From NCBI RefSeq assembly GCF_032341175.1, contig NZ_CP135435.1:186001-250000 (forward strand): a stretch of DNA of 64,000 nucleotides. The letters are read 5' to 3'. A program made the translations under genes and the position numbers. Source of the DNA: Bacillus sp. DTU_2020_1000418_1_SI_GHA_SEK_038 (GTDB lineage: Bacteria; Bacillota; Bacilli; Bacillales; Cytobacillaceae). The stretch's first letter is position 1; each line of letters opens with the position of its first letter. The notes beneath the pieces were generated by a model, which worked only from the letters and a program-made list of their open reading frames with translations, was not told the origin of the DNA and made no database searches. Below are positions 51,599 through 61,660 of this stretch, piece after piece.

Positions 51599-51767
51599 AA
51601 AATACTATATTACTCTATAAATTTAAATTATATTATCTGAGTTAGATATTTTTAGTAATAGATAAAAAAATGGGTCTGTTTTTAGCAGATCCATTTGATA
51701 TCGTGATATTCCAATTCCCTTAATAAGCAGTATGCACTTTTTTAATAATCTGGAATTCCAATCAGCC

Positions 51768-51830
51768 CGTTTTGATTTCCAAAACAACCTTCCCCTTTGT
51801 ACGCCCAATCCTAACATATTCTCCAATTTA
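51768..51830 (-). pseudogene. Relic of a zinc-type/quinone oxidoreductase
   Basis: On the minus strand one frame reads RIGRTKGKVVLEIKTG and stops, matching the usual C-terminal signature (GKVVLEI) of medium-chain dehydrogenases. Upstream of it the frame is blocked. A hairpin near 51668-51700 precedes it. Only a scar remains in this 350-bp gap. Confidence 0.35.
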
Positions 51831-51953
51831 CCTTCTCTTACTTGTATAATTGTAAGTATTTCGTGGTTTTCTCCTCTTTATTTCTAAAGATTCAGTTAAT
51901 CTTAAACAGATCAATTTTTAATAAATCACTATGCAAGCTTTCCTGCAAATCTT

Positions 51954-52655
51954 TTACTTTTTTGCAAACAAAGAGGCAAGTGCAGACTGATTGAATCCTT
52001 TTACTATGAGCCAAACTGCTAAAATCATTTCATTCGCTGCTACCGGTATAGCCAGAATACCACCCCAAACAGAAAGTTGAGGAAATACGCCGAACATGAC
52101 GAACAAGGCACAAATAAAAATTAGAGTTGCCCCTGTCATACCTAAAATGGCTATAAATCTTGGTACGAGCCTGGTTTTATAAAATATATAACTGTACATC
52201 ATTGTATTAATTCCTAGCATGAAATTGGGGCCAAGCAAAAAAGTCCAGTCATGGATTGCATGCAGTACTATTCCGGAGGTTTGATAAGATGCGGTATCTG
52301 GGGATCCTAATGCGACAAATTCTCGGCTTAATGTCAAAAGGGACAATACGCTGATTACACCAATAGTAATAATAATCGCTTCTAGAAATCTGAAACAAAC
52401 ATGCCATAGTGCGATCGTTTCATTATATTTTCGTAAAATCGGAAACATGATTGTTGCAGTACCAACCGCTGAAACGACAAGAATGAGTTCCATAAGTGCC
52501 CCCAGTACGATTTGATTGGCATGTTCAGAACCATTCACTAAGTAATCAGGACCGTTTAGGATAGGGTCGTATAATAAAAGACCTGCAACCGCCGAAACAG
52601 CTGCAAGAATAAACAGTGTCCCCACAATTTTGGCTGCTTTTTTGTTTGAATTCAT
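51954..52655 (-). CDS. DUF4386-type membrane protein
   Basis: 233 residues from the ATG at 52655 (AAGGGGAT at 7 bp); the longer frame opens at 52712 inside the upstream gap. About six membrane segments and the typical AAKIVGTLFILAAVSAVAGLLLYDPIL start of DUF4386 proteins. Function unknown. It ends a three-gene operon with an XRE regulator and a DUF2178-like membrane protein. Confidence 0.8.
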   Translation of the reverse strand: MNSNKKAAKIVGTLFILAAVSAVAGLLLYDPILNGPDYLVNGSEHANQIVLGALMELILVVSAVGTATIMFPILRKYNETIALWHVCFRFLEAIIITIGVISVLSLLTLSREFVALGSPDTASYQTSGIVLHAIHDWTFLLGPNFMLGINTMMYSYIFYKTRLVPRFIAILGMTGATLIFICALFVMFGVFPQLSVWGGILAIPVAANEMILAVWLIVKGFNQSALASLFAKK

Positions 52656-52714
52656 ATATTTATCCCCTTCTTTTAATAAATTTACAAACAGTAAAGCAAA
52701 AACAATAATCATTC

Positions 52715-52942
52715 TTACAGCTTTGAGTTGTCCCCATAAAAGAATACTTCTTCTAGCGGTAAGTTAAAGGCGTGGGCAATGCGAAAAGCCAATTCTAGAG
52801 ATGGGGAGTAGTTTCCCTTTTCGAGAGCCACGATTGTCTGTCGTGTAACGCCAACCTTGTCTGCCAATTGCTGCTGTGTCATTTCATCATGATTGAAGCG
52901 TAATTTTCGGATGTGATTGCCGACAAGATTCTTCTTGCTCAT
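52715..52942 (-). CDS. Small XRE regulator
   Basis: A 75-residue protein, almost entirely one helix-turn-helix: RKLRFNHDEMTQQQLADKVGVTRQTIVALEKGNYSPSLELAFRIAHAFNLPLEEVFFY. This YgzD/XRE type is usually paired with a small membrane protein, as here. Starts 1 bp after the stop of the upstream gene and lies before the DUF4386 gene. Confidence 0.9.
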   Translation of the reverse strand: MSKKNLVGNHIRKLRFNHDEMTQQQLADKVGVTRQTIVALEKGNYSPSLELAFRIAHAFNLPLEEVFFYGDNSKL

Positions 52943-52943
52943 A

Positions 52944-53390
52944 TTAGACTCCTCTCCGATAGTGATATAGTCTCGTAGCAGATCCGGTTAAATCGGAAAT
53001 GAATCCCGAAGTGATCAGGATAATGAACATTACATGTAAAGGCTGGTAGATGATCAGGGATCCCATTGCAAGAAGAAAGCCGATGATAAAAACAAAAAAC
53101 GCATTCCGGAACGCTTTCAAGTCAATTAATTTATCCAATTCATCCGCAAAATTTGGTTCCTTTTCTCTGGTTGTAATTCTAAAGACGATATTAAAAATAA
53201 TGCTGATAATGATGTGTGCGATGATTGAAACCAAAGTCAAGATGAGGACGAAGGAACCCCAATAACGAAAGGACTCTGCCGACTCCATCTCCCCGCCGGG
53301 ATATTGCGGGTACATGTACAAACAATAAAATCCAAAAATGAGAATAGTACTGATCAACGACAAGATACTTTTCTTCTCTTGATAGGTCAT
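52944..53390 (-). CDS. DUF2178-like membrane protein
   Basis: 148 residues from the ATG at 53390, which has AAGGAGG at 6 bp; a TTG two codons earlier is too close. Four hydrophobic segments (SLISTILIFGFYCLYMY, WGSFVLILTLVSIIAHIIISIIF, AFFVFIIGFLLAMGSLIIY, HVMFIILITSGFISDL). Found next to XRE regulators of this kind, perhaps as a sensor partner. First gene of the operon. Confidence 0.75.
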   Translation of the reverse strand: MTYQEKKSILSLISTILIFGFYCLYMYPQYPGGEMESAESFRYWGSFVLILTLVSIIAHIIISIIFNIVFRITTREKEPNFADELDKLIDLKAFRNAFFVFIIGFLLAMGSLIIYQPLHVMFIILITSGFISDLTGSATRLYHYRRGV

Positions 53391-53641
53391 ATTCAACCTC
53401 CTTGTGTAGTTATTTTTACATCATGTTAAGTTTGATAAACATAATGTAATATAAACTATACATCAAGTCAAGTTTTTGTTACATAAAAAATAGAAAAATT
53501 TACCTCCTCTTGCCAATGTGGCAATAAACGAACTTCGTAAAAGCAATATCAAGATCTTTTATACTAATGATCTTGTAGGGCTGAAGAGAAGTATAGAGGT
53601 AGAAAAGTTTACTTTTTGATAATGATTTCATACAATAAAGT

Positions 53642-53656
53642 GGATAATGATTATCC
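53642..53656. promoter_or_regulatory. Fur/Per-type box
   Basis: GGATAATGATTATCC is a perfect 15-bp palindrome matching the 7-1-7 Fur-family consensus (TGATAAT-N-ATTATCA) except for the outer bases. It lies about 65 bp upstream of the Rrf2-type gene. Confidence 0.6.
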
Positions 53657-53720
53657 GAGTTATTGTATTTAGTGTAAATATTTATAAGAAAAATTATTTT
53701 AGAAATAGGCGGTGATTTGA

Positions 53721-54200
53721 ATGCAGATGAAAACTGGAGTAGAACAGTCAGTGTATGCCATTTTTATTCTTAACATGTTACCGGATAAAGCGGTATTACC
53801 TGGGGAAGCGATAAGTCAACAATTGGGAGCTTCACCAACATATTTCCAAAAATTGTTAAGGAAGTTAGTCAGTGCGGATTTGATTACTTCTGTGCCAGGG
53901 GTAAAAGGTGGGTTTAAATTACGGAAAAAACCTGAAGACATTCGGATATACGATATTTACCTAGCTATAGAAGGTCAGCAATCTCTTTATTCTTCCAGTG
54001 GTGTTTTGAATGACATGCTTGAATTAGAAGAAGAGAATAGCTGCTGTATGTTAACAGACTTGATGGAAGAAGCAGAGTCTTCTTGGAAATCTGTGCTGAA
54101 ACGAGAAACAATTGCATCCTTATTTGAGGAAATTAAGGATGGATTTCAACCCAAAGTGCATGAACTGCAAGAATGGATAAAAGAAAAAATGGTTTTATGA
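53721..54200 (+). CDS. Rrf2-family regulator
   Basis: A 159-residue protein. The N-terminal winged helix has the Rrf2 order (EQSVYAIFILNMLPDKAVLPGEAISQQLGASPTYFQKLLRKLVSADLITSVPGVKGGFKL). A Cys pair (ENSCCMLTDL) sits near residue 112, where iron-sulfur or redox ligands occur in this family. A Fur-like box upstream suggests iron or peroxide control. The LLM oxidoreductase gene follows after about 215 bp. Confidence 0.85.
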   Translation: MQMKTGVEQSVYAIFILNMLPDKAVLPGEAISQQLGASPTYFQKLLRKLVSADLITSVPGVKGGFKLRKKPEDIRIYDIYLAIEGQQSLYSSSGVLNDMLELEEENSCCMLTDLMEEAESSWKSVLKRETIASLFEEIKDGFQPKVHELQEWIKEKMVL

Positions 54201-54416
54201 AATTCACGGAAAAACAATTAGTAAGAGCTTGATCAAAATGAAATATTTTTATCGTTTGAGAAAACGGACAGGTTAGACAACTTCATATCAATTTAAATAT
54301 CCATTTGTTCTAGTGTCGCGTGAACATCTGATCTCAGATGCATTGAATTAGATTTAAGCACAGACTAAAAAACTCGATTTACCGATAGAATAAGCTGATT
54401 GGAAGGATGTTAAAAA

Positions 54417-55409
54417 ATGAGATTAAGTATATTGGACCAAGCTCCCATTACAAGAGGGAATACGGCAACGGGTGCTTTAAAAAAGGCGGAAGAGTTGGCT
54501 GTTTTGGGAGATGAGTTAGGCTATTATCGAATGTGGATGGCAGAACATCATGGAACAAACGATTTTGCAAGTTCAGCTCCTGAAGTAACCGCAGCTCATT
54601 TGGCTGCAAAAACGAGAAATATTCGAATAGGCACTGGGGGAGTGATGATGATGCATTATTCTCCATTAAAATTAGCTGAAGTATTTAAAACGTTAAGCGC
54701 ATTTTCGCCAGGCAGGATTGATTTTGGTGTTGGCCGAGCTCCGGGTGGCGACCAGCGTTCCATCTATGCTTTATCTGAGGGACGTCAGCCGCTGCTGCAT
54801 AATATGTATGAAAAATTTGATACGGCATTGCAGTTAATCAATGATGAGGTACCCGAAGATGACTTATATAAGCATACAATTGCCACACCATCCCAAGTCG
54901 TTTTGCCAGAGGCTTGGCTGTTGGGGTCGACTGGCAATAGCGCTGTTCAAGCTGGACGGAGAGGGGTAGGCTATTCTTTTGCACAGTTTTTCAATGGTGA
55001 AATGACTAAAGAGATTTTAGCTGCATACAAAAGGAACTTTCAGCCTTCAGCTTTTATGGAGAAACCGCAAATCAATGTTTCCTATATGATAACAACAGCC
55101 GAAACAAAAGAAGAAGCTGAATATGAAGCAAAGCCACAAGATATTTGGCGATTACTGTTTATGAGAGGCAGATTCGAGGCAGTTTTATCACCTGAGGAAG
55201 CCCGAGATTATCCATTGACGGAAATGGATCGCATGATTATTAAAGAAAATCGCAAAATACATTTAGTTGGGGATGCGAAAGAAATAGCAACTTTGCTACA
55301 AAAAGAACAGGAGCAATACGAATTTGATGAAGCGATGATCGTTAGTATTCCTCATTCCCAAGAGAAACGTTTGAATGTTTATCGATTATTAGCCCGGGAA
55401 TTGTTATGA
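54417..55409 (+). CDS. LLM-class flavin-dependent oxidoreductase
   Basis: A 330-residue luciferase-like TIM barrel: RLSILDQAPITRGNTATGALKKAEELAVLGDELGYYRMWMAEHHG at the start, GTGGVMMMHYSPLKLAE, RIDFGVGRAPGGDQ and LLGSTGNSAVQAGRRGVGYSFAQFF. This subgroup (alkanal monooxygenase-like, YhbW/MsnO8 type) uses reduced flavin. The substrate is not known. Possibly regulated by the Rrf2 protein upstream. Confidence 0.9.
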   Translation: MRLSILDQAPITRGNTATGALKKAEELAVLGDELGYYRMWMAEHHGTNDFASSAPEVTAAHLAAKTRNIRIGTGGVMMMHYSPLKLAEVFKTLSAFSPGRIDFGVGRAPGGDQRSIYALSEGRQPLLHNMYEKFDTALQLINDEVPEDDLYKHTIATPSQVVLPEAWLLGSTGNSAVQAGRRGVGYSFAQFFNGEMTKEILAAYKRNFQPSAFMEKPQINVSYMITTAETKEEAEYEAKPQDIWRLLFMRGRFEAVLSPEEARDYPLTEMDRMIIKENRKIHLVGDAKEIATLLQKEQEQYEFDEAMIVSIPHSQEKRLNVYRLLARELL

Positions 55410-55550
55410 GTTTGTGGGTAGGAGAAAAGTGGAACAATTCAAATCAAGAACCTAGATTTTTCTAAAAATGGATCCGGAACAGTCTAATATAAGTATTTTG
55501 TAGAAATCGCAGCAAACCCCTAACAACATATAAAGTGCCAATAAAAATAT

Positions 55551-55615
55551 GCCTGCCTCTCCTCGAGTTTTGTCGAAACGGCGCAGTAGCTTCGACTTTT
55601 CAAGGAGAGACAGGC
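55551..55615. terminator. Very long hairpin between convergent units
   Basis: GCCTGCCTCTCCTcGAG and a second block GTCGAA pair with TTCGAC and CaAGGAGAGaCAGGC, about 27 bp of stem. It lies between the LLM gene and the peptide-transporter operon and probably serves both strands. Confidence 0.65.
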
Positions 55616-55667
55616 ACTGTTGTGCTTTTTTGTCTCAAAAGGCTTTATTCTGGATAGCTTCCCATCA

Positions 55668-56681
55668 TTAATAGTTGGATTGCATGTTAGAGAAATCAAC
55701 TGGACCGTCTTCGGCTAAGTGACAAGCTACCTGATGGGCTTTCCCAGGGATTGAGTGTAGCTTCGGCTCTTCCTTTGCACAGCGGTCAAATGCGAATGGA
55801 CAACGTGTATGAAAACGACAGCCAGATGGCGGGTCTATTGGAGAAGGCACATCTCCTTTTAATACGATCCGCTCTTTTTTCTCTGAAATGTTTGTACTTG
55901 GTATGGCAGATAATAAAGCCCTTGTGTATGGGTGCTGCGGGTTTTCAAATAGAGAATGTTTATCTGCGATTTCGACAATTTTACCAAGGTACATAACAAT
56001 AATCCGATCAGATATATGGCGTACAACTCCAAGATCATGTGAAATAAAGAGATAGGTTAACTTGAATTTCTGTTGCAGATGCTTTAATAAATTCAATACT
56101 TGAGCTTGAATGGATACATCAAGTGCTGAAACAGCTTCATCGCAAATAATCAGTTTTGGATCAACAGATAATGCACGGGCAATCCCAATGCGCTGACGTT
56201 GCCCACCGCTAAATTCGTGAGGATAGCGATCAACCTGATGTGCACCAATGCCAACAGTCTCAAGCAGTTCAACAATTTTTTGGCGTCTGTCTTTACGAGG
56301 AACAACATTTTGAATTTCAAGTGCTTCCTCTAATATTTGACTTACTGTTTGACGCGGATTCAGAGAGGCATAAGGATCTTGGAAAATAATCTGCAAATCT
56401 TTACGCTTCTTTCTCATTTCAGATTTACTTAAGCTAAGTAAATCTTCACCTTGGAAATTAATTTCGCCGGAGTAAGGATTATCTAGACGCAAAATCGCTC
56501 GGCCTGTCGTAGATTTCCCACAGCCGGACTCACCGACAATACTTACTGTTTCTCCTTCATTCACATAAAAACTTATGTCATCTACTGCTTTAACATGATT
56601 CACTGTTCTTCCAAGAAGTCCGCCTTTAATCGGGAAGTATTGCTTTAGGTGTTTTACTTCTAACAATGCTTGTTTACTCAT
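55668..56681 (-). CDS. Peptide ABC transporter ATP-binding protein, OppF/DppF type
   Basis: 337 residues from the ATG at 56681, overlapping the OppD-type gene by 8 bp; the frame opens earlier at 56744. Walker A VGESGCGKSTTGRA, signature SGGQRQRIGIARAL, Walker B LIICDEAVSALD, and the C-terminal oligopeptide/dipeptide domain with C-x-FHTRCPFAFDRC-type cysteines. It powers uptake together with the OppD-type protein. Last gene of the operon. Confidence 0.93.
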   Translation of the reverse strand: MSKQALLEVKHLKQYFPIKGGLLGRTVNHVKAVDDISFYVNEGETVSIVGESGCGKSTTGRAILRLDNPYSGEINFQGEDLLSLSKSEMRKKRKDLQIIFQDPYASLNPRQTVSQILEEALEIQNVVPRKDRRQKIVELLETVGIGAHQVDRYPHEFSGGQRQRIGIARALSVDPKLIICDEAVSALDVSIQAQVLNLLKHLQQKFKLTYLFISHDLGVVRHISDRIIVMYLGKIVEIADKHSLFENPQHPYTRALLSAIPSTNISEKKERIVLKGDVPSPIDPPSGCRFHTRCPFAFDRCAKEEPKLHSIPGKAHQVACHLAEDGPVDFSNMQSNY

Positions 56682-57693
56682 GACCAACCGCAACCTCCTC
56701 TTGCCATTTTTCTGTATGAATCCAGCAACGAACTTTATCACCATTTTGCAAATCTTTTAGCTCAGGTAACTCAGAATGGCAAATCTCTTTCGCATGCGGA
56801 CATCTTGGAGCAAATCTACAGCCTTTCGGTAAGTTGAATGGGCTTGGAACAGAGCCATTGATCACCGACAAGTCACCATCAACATCTTCATCATGTTTCG
56901 GTACGGAGTTTAAAAGACCGATTGTATAAGGATGCTTCGGATTGGTAAATAACGTTTTTACATCCGCGTATTCAACTACTTTCCCGCAATACATGACAGC
57001 AACCTTGTCACACATTTCAGCAACAACGCCAAGGTCGTGGGTAATCATCATTAAAGAAGTGCCAAGTTCTTCTTGTAATTTTTTTATTAATTCAAGAATT
57101 TGTGCCTGAATCGTAACGTCTAAAGCAGTTGTAGGTTCATCAGCAATGAGTAATTCAGGATTACATGCTAATGCAATCGCAATCATCACACGCTGACGCA
57201 TCCCGCCCGATAATTCAAACGGGTACTGCTTTGCCCTCTTCTCCGGCGAAGGGATACCTACTAAGCTCAACATTTCAATTGCTTTATTCCATGCATCTTT
57301 TCGATTTAATTTTTGGTGAATTCGTATCGATTCGGCAATTTGTTCACCACAAGTTAATGTAGGGTTCAATGATGTCATTGGCTCTTGGAAAATCATTGAA
57401 ATATTATTTCCCCGAATGCTCATCATCTGCTTTTTTGATTTCTTTAGCAGATTTTCACCTTTAAAAATAACTTCTCCTCCAACTACTTTTCCAACAGGCT
57501 CCTTCAGAAGACGAAGAATGGATAGGGAAGTAATACTTTTTCCAGAACCTGATTCTCCGACGATTCCAAGCGTTTTCCCTTTTTCTATGGAGAAATCAAC
57601 TCCATCAACCGCTTTTACTTCCCCCTCGTCTGTAAAAAAGGAAGTTCGCAAATTTTTAACCTCAAGGATTTTTTCCGTTTTTGATTGTGTCAT
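56674..57693 (-). CDS. Peptide ABC transporter ATP-binding protein, OppD/DppD type
   Basis: A 339-residue protein. Walker [15 protein letters not shown], signature [15 protein letters not shown], Walker [13 protein letters not shown], and the C-terminal oligo_HPY domain ([15 protein letters not shown]). It pairs with the OppF-type ATPase. The gene follows the OppB-type permease gene by 16 bp. Confidence 0.93.
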   Translation of the reverse strand: MTQSKTEKILEVKNLRTSFFTDEGEVKAVDGVDFSIEKGKTLGIVGESGSGKSITSLSILRLLKEPVGKVVGGEVIFKGENLLKKSKKQMMSIRGNNISMIFQEPMTSLNPTLTCGEQIAESIRIHQKLNRKDAWNKAIEMLSLVGIPSPEKRAKQYPFELSGGMRQRVMIAIALACNPELLIADEPTTALDVTIQAQILELIKKLQEELGTSLMMITHDLGVVAEMCDKVAVMYCGKVVEYADVKTLFTNPKHPYTIGLLNSVPKHDEDVDGDLSVINGSVPSPFNLPKGCRFAPRCPHAKEICHSELPELKDLQNGDKVRCWIHTEKWQEEVAVGHE

Positions 57694-57709
57694 CTCTTTT
57701 TCACCAGCC

Positions 57710-58642
57710 TTAATTCAAGTCAATCCGTTTGTTAATTAAACGGTAAGTAATATCTACGAGGGTATTTACAAAAACAAAAAGAACAGCACAAATCAGAATG
57801 GTCCCTTGTACCATAGGGAAATCATGAGCCCGAATGGAGTCAATAATCAATCGGCCTAACCCATTAATAGCAAATACCGTTTCGGTAACTACAGCGCCAC
57901 CTAATAAACCGCCGAATTGGAGTCCAACTACAGTTACTACCGGGATTAACGCATTTCGCAACGCGTGTTTATAAATAACTAGTTTATCACTGACACCTTT
58001 AGCATAAGCAGTACGGATATAATCTTGGTCAATTACTTCTAGCATGCTTGAACGAGTCATACGAGCAATAATGGCAGCTCCCCCAGTACCTAAAGTAATA
58101 GCTGGAAGAATCATGTGTTCCCAAGATCCCCATCCAACGACTGGCAGCCAGCCTAAGTTGACAGAGAAGAAATAAATTAACATAATTCCGAGCCAGAAGT
58201 TTGGCATTGAAAGACCGAATAAAGCCGCAAGCATTAGCGATACATCTGCAAAAGAATATTTTTTTGTTGCAGAAATAATACCTGCGATTAATCCGGTAAT
58301 GACAGCCAAAGCCGTTCCAATTACAGCCAGTTGAACGGTAATCCAAAAGCGTGACTCAAAAATTTCATCTGTGACAGGACGTTTTGTCCGAATGGAATTT
58401 CCTAAGTCCCCTTGAACTGCATTCGTTATATATCGAATGTATTGCTCATGAAGCGGATCATTAAGCCCTAAATTTTCCCTCATTTGCTCTACCTGTTCTG
58501 GATTGGCGTTTTCCCCAGCCATAATCTGTGCAGGGTCTCCGGGAATTAAATGCATCATTAAAAATACCGCTAGTGTAACCCCGATCATAACGGGAATCGT
58601 TTGAAAAATTCTGCGAATAATGTATAAAAACATGTAGCTCAC
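57710..58642 (-). CDS. Peptide ABC transporter permease, OppB/DppB type
   Basis: A 310-residue membrane protein with six segments, the [34 protein letters not shown] start and the EAA loop ([39 protein letters not shown]). It forms the channel with the OppC-type protein. Starts 10 bp after the OppC-type gene. Confidence 0.93.
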   Translation of the reverse strand: MSYMFLYIIRRIFQTIPVMIGVTLAVFLMMHLIPGDPAQIMAGENANPEQVEQMRENLGLNDPLHEQYIRYITNAVQGDLGNSIRTKRPVTDEIFESRFWITVQLAVIGTALAVITGLIAGIISATKKYSFADVSLMLAALFGLSMPNFWLGIMLIYFFSVNLGWLPVVGWGSWEHMILPAITLGTGGAAIIARMTRSSMLEVIDQDYIRTAYAKGVSDKLVIYKHALRNALIPVVTVVGLQFGGLLGGAVVTETVFAINGLGRLIIDSIRAHDFPMVQGTILICAVLFVFVNTLVDITYRLINKRIDLN

Positions 58643-58652
58643 CTTCCCAATT

Positions 58653-59555
58653 TTATTTCTTCGCTTTTGGATCTAATGCATCACGCAATCCATCACCAAA
58701 TAAGTTAAATCCAACTACAACGAGTAAAATGACAAAACCGGGGAACAAGGTTAAATGTGGTGCTTGAGCCACATAAGATCGTCCTTGTGCCAGCATCGTA
58801 CCCCATTCCGGAGTTGGCGGCTGTGTACCCATTCCAAGGAATGAAAGTGCACTCGCGGTAATAATAGCTGATGCAATGTAAAGTGTAGATTGAACGATGA
58901 TCGGTGAAAGAATATTGGGAAGAATATGCTTAAAGATTATTCTAAAATCACTTGACCCCATAGCCCGGATCGCATCTATGTATTCTAATTTCTTCACACT
59001 TAAAGTAGACCCGCGAACAATACGGGCGAATGTTGGTATAGCAAAAAAGGCAACGGCAATTATAACATTCGTCGTACTGGCTCCTAGTATACTCACAATC
59101 GCTAAGGCTAGAAGAATACCTGGAAAAGCAAGTAATACATCACAAATTCTCATAATAACGGAGTCTATCCATCTACCGTAATATCCTGATACTATTCCTA
59201 AAACAATTCCAACAACTGCACCAAGTACCGTTGATAAAATCCCTACAGTTAATGAGATTCTTGAACCGTAGAGCAGCCTGCTTAAAATGTCGCGGCCCTT
59301 ATCATCTGTACCTAGCCAATGTTCAGATGAAGGAGTTTGAAGTTTCTTGCTCATTTCTATATGACTGGGATCATATGGTGCGATAACTGGAGCAAGGATT
59401 GCTAAAATAGCAAAAATAATGACAATAAATGCCCCTGTCATGGCGGCTTTATTTTTTGAAATCTTTTTATAAAAGGCTCCCCATCGAGCTGCTTTTGCAT
59501 TATGCTCTTTGACAGGAATGGCTGTCGAAGATTGAATTTCTGGTTGATGATCCAT
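58653..59555 (-). CDS. Peptide ABC transporter permease, OppC/DppC type
   Basis: A 300-residue protein with an N-terminal OppC domain (NKAAMTGAFIVIIFAILAILAPVIAPYDP), WLGTDDKGRDILSRLLYGSRISL and the EAA loop (KKLEYIDAIRAMGSSDFRIIFKHILPNILSPIIV). First gene of the minus-strand operon (C-B-D-F order) and divergent from the binding-protein gene, with 330 bp of AT-rich spacer holding both promoters. Confidence 0.93.
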   Translation of the reverse strand: MDHQPEIQSSTAIPVKEHNAKAARWGAFYKKISKNKAAMTGAFIVIIFAILAILAPVIAPYDPSHIEMSKKLQTPSSEHWLGTDDKGRDILSRLLYGSRISLTVGILSTVLGAVVGIVLGIVSGYYGRWIDSVIMRICDVLLAFPGILLALAIVSILGASTTNVIIAVAFFAIPTFARIVRGSTLSVKKLEYIDAIRAMGSSDFRIIFKHILPNILSPIIVQSTLYIASAIITASALSFLGMGTQPPTPEWGTMLAQGRSYVAQAPHLTLFPGFVILLVVVGFNLFGDGLRDALDPKAKK

Positions 59556-59885
59556 ACCCTTTCATCCTTTCTCTACTTGACTCGAATAATTTTTCTGGCA
59601 AATAAAACATAGTTTTAATCATAACGATGCTATTCTGATATTACAATATTTTAATATTTTAGGTCGTCCTTCACCCTCCGCCCGCTAGTTTTCTCGAATT
59701 CGACATTGTATTACTCTAACATAATTGCTTTTAATATTGGAGATCATTAGTTTTTTTATGATGTATATTACATTTTTATTAAACTATTAACAAGTTTTTT
59801 ATATTTTTCTAAAATAATTCTTGTGTGAAATTAATTTTTAGATTAGTATAACAATTATGCTGTAAAATTTAAGGAGGTAATTTCA

Positions 59886-61454
59886 TTGAAGAGTAAGAAA
59901 AATTTATTTCTAATGCTAGTATTAGCACTCGTACTTGTCCTAAGTGCTTGTGGCGGAAATAATACTTCATCAGGAGAAGATAAGAAAGGCAGTTCTGGCG
60001 CTAAGGGCGGCGGAGATTTCGTATTTGTAACTGGGGCAGATGCTCCAACTCTTGATCCACACGGTGTAAATGACACTGCAACTACTGATGCAACGTCACA
60101 AATTTTTGAGCGTTTAACTGATTATGCTGAAGACGGATCTGTTGTTCCATTACTAGCAACAGAATTCAAAACAATTGATGATACTACTTGGGAGTTTAAG
60201 CTTCGTGAAGGGGTTAAATTCCATGATGGAACTGATTTCACAGCTGAAGCAGTCAAAATGTCGCTTGATCGTTTAATCGACCCTGAATTTGCTTCACCAC
60301 GTGCAGTTGTTCTTAATATGATCGAAGAAGTAAAGATTGTTGACGATCATACTGTACATATCAAAACGCAGAACCCTTTTGCTCCACTTCCTGCTCACTT
60401 AGCACATAATGCTGCTTCAATCATCGCTCCTTCTGCAATTAAAGAAGAAAACGATGGTGGTAAAAAGGTTGACGAAAACCCTGTAGGTACGGGAGCATTT
60501 AAATTCGCAACTTGGAACCGTGGTGCTGAGCTTAAATTTGAAAGATTTGAAGATTACTGGGGAGAGAAAGCAACTCTTGATACAGTTACGTTTAAAGTTG
60601 TTCCAGAGCAGGCAACACGTGTTGCTATGCTAGAAACTGGTGAAGCGAATGCAATGTTACTAGGATCTTCTGATGTTGCTCGTGTCGAAGCAATGGATCA
60701 AATCGAAATTAACCGTGTTCGTGGAACTCGTATGGACTATGTTGGTTTCAATATGAATAAAGCGCCATATGATAATTTGAAAGTTCGCCAAGCAATCGCA
60801 ATGGCAATTAACAAAGATGAGATCGTTGACGGTATTTTAGAGGGACAAGGTGTTGCGGCTGTTGGGCCATTAGCTCCGACAGTAGTAGGTAACTCTCAAG
60901 AGTTAACTCCTCTGCCATATGATGTAGAAGGTGCGAAGAAATTACTTGCTGAAGCTGGATTTGCTGATGGTTTCAAAACGACGATTTTTGTAAATGAAGG
61001 AAGCAAAGAACGTGCTGACATCGCTGAATTAGTTCAAGCTCAACTAGCTCCTCTTGGAATTGAAGTATCAATCGAAACAATCGAGTGGGGTACTTTCATT
61101 GAAAAAACGGGTGCTGGTGAGCATGAGTTATTTGTCCTTGGGTGGACAACTGTAACTGGTGATGCTGACTACGGTTTATACGCATTATTCCATTCTTCTA
61201 TGCATGGTTCAGCTGGTAACCGTTCATTCTATACAAATGCTAAAGTTGACGAATTATTAGACAAGGCTCGTATGAGTCCTGATCAAAATGAGCGTAATGC
61301 ATCTTACAAAGAAGTTTCTGAAATTCTTATCGAAGAAGCTCCAATGGTTTATTTACAACATCCTGATTTTGTCTTTGGATCAAACGGTGTTGCCTCTGGA
61401 TTATTCGTTAACTTCAGTGGTACTCCTTACTTTAAGGATGTTAAATTAAAATAA
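59886..61454 (+). CDS. Peptide-type ABC transporter substrate-binding lipoprotein
   Basis: A 522-residue protein with a TTG start 9 bp after AAGGAGG. The signal peptide ends in the lipobox LSACGG. The SBP_bac_5 domain follows (FVFVTGADAPTLDPHGVNDTATTDATSQIFERLTDY; LREGVKFHDGTDFTAEAVKMSLDRLID). Proteins of this subgroup bind di- and oligopeptides or glutathione. It is divergent from the permease/ATPase operon and completes the importer. A sharp terminator follows. Confidence 0.92.
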   Translation: MKSKKNLFLMLVLALVLVLSACGGNNTSSGEDKKGSSGAKGGGDFVFVTGADAPTLDPHGVNDTATTDATSQIFERLTDYAEDGSVVPLLATEFKTIDDTTWEFKLREGVKFHDGTDFTAEAVKMSLDRLIDPEFASPRAVVLNMIEEVKIVDDHTVHIKTQNPFAPLPAHLAHNAASIIAPSAIKEENDGGKKVDENPVGTGAFKFATWNRGAELKFERFEDYWGEKATLDTVTFKVVPEQATRVAMLETGEANAMLLGSSDVARVEAMDQIEINRVRGTRMDYVGFNMNKAPYDNLKVRQAIAMAINKDEIVDGILEGQGVAAVGPLAPTVVGNSQELTPLPYDVEGAKKLLAEAGFADGFKTTIFVNEGSKERADIAELVQAQLAPLGIEVSIETIEWGTFIEKTGAGEHELFVLGWTTVTGDADYGLYALFHSSMHGSAGNRSFYTNAKVDELLDKARMSPDQNERNASYKEVSEILIEEAPMVYLQHPDFVFGSNGVASGLFVNFSGTPYFKDVKLK

Positions 61455-61476
61455 TCTTACTTTTTTTACACACAAC

Positions 61477-61507
61477 AAGTGCACGCTTCTGAGGCGTGCA
61501 CTTTTTA
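61477..61507 (+). terminator. Intrinsic terminator of the binding-protein gene
   Basis: AAGTGCACGC-ttctgag-GCGTGCACTT with a perfect 10-bp stem and following T's. Confidence 0.9.
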
Positions 61508-61660
61508 TTATAGAAGAAAAGCTAAGGAAGCAATCGCTCCAACTGTTATGAGAACAATTATGATTTTTGCCAAGAGGGTGACAGAATCTTTTTCTTTTTG
61601 GTTAACTTTTGCTTCCTGTTCATTGACAACCTTACGATATTCCGGACTGCAGCAGCCCAC
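61508..61660 (-). CDS. Small membrane protein behind cstA
   Basis: A 50-residue frame from a GTG that follows the cstA stop codon directly (VGCCSPEYRKVVNEQEAKVNQ... then a hydrophobic IIIVLITVGAIASLAFLL). Coupling to cstA and the CCSPEYR start suggest an accessory partner of the transporter, analogous in position to the short YbdD/YjiX-type partner genes, though the sequence differs. Its stop lies at the terminator of the converging gene. Confidence 0.6.
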   Translation of the reverse strand: MGCCSPEYRKVVNEQEAKVNQKEKDSVTLLAKIIIVLITVGAIASLAFLL

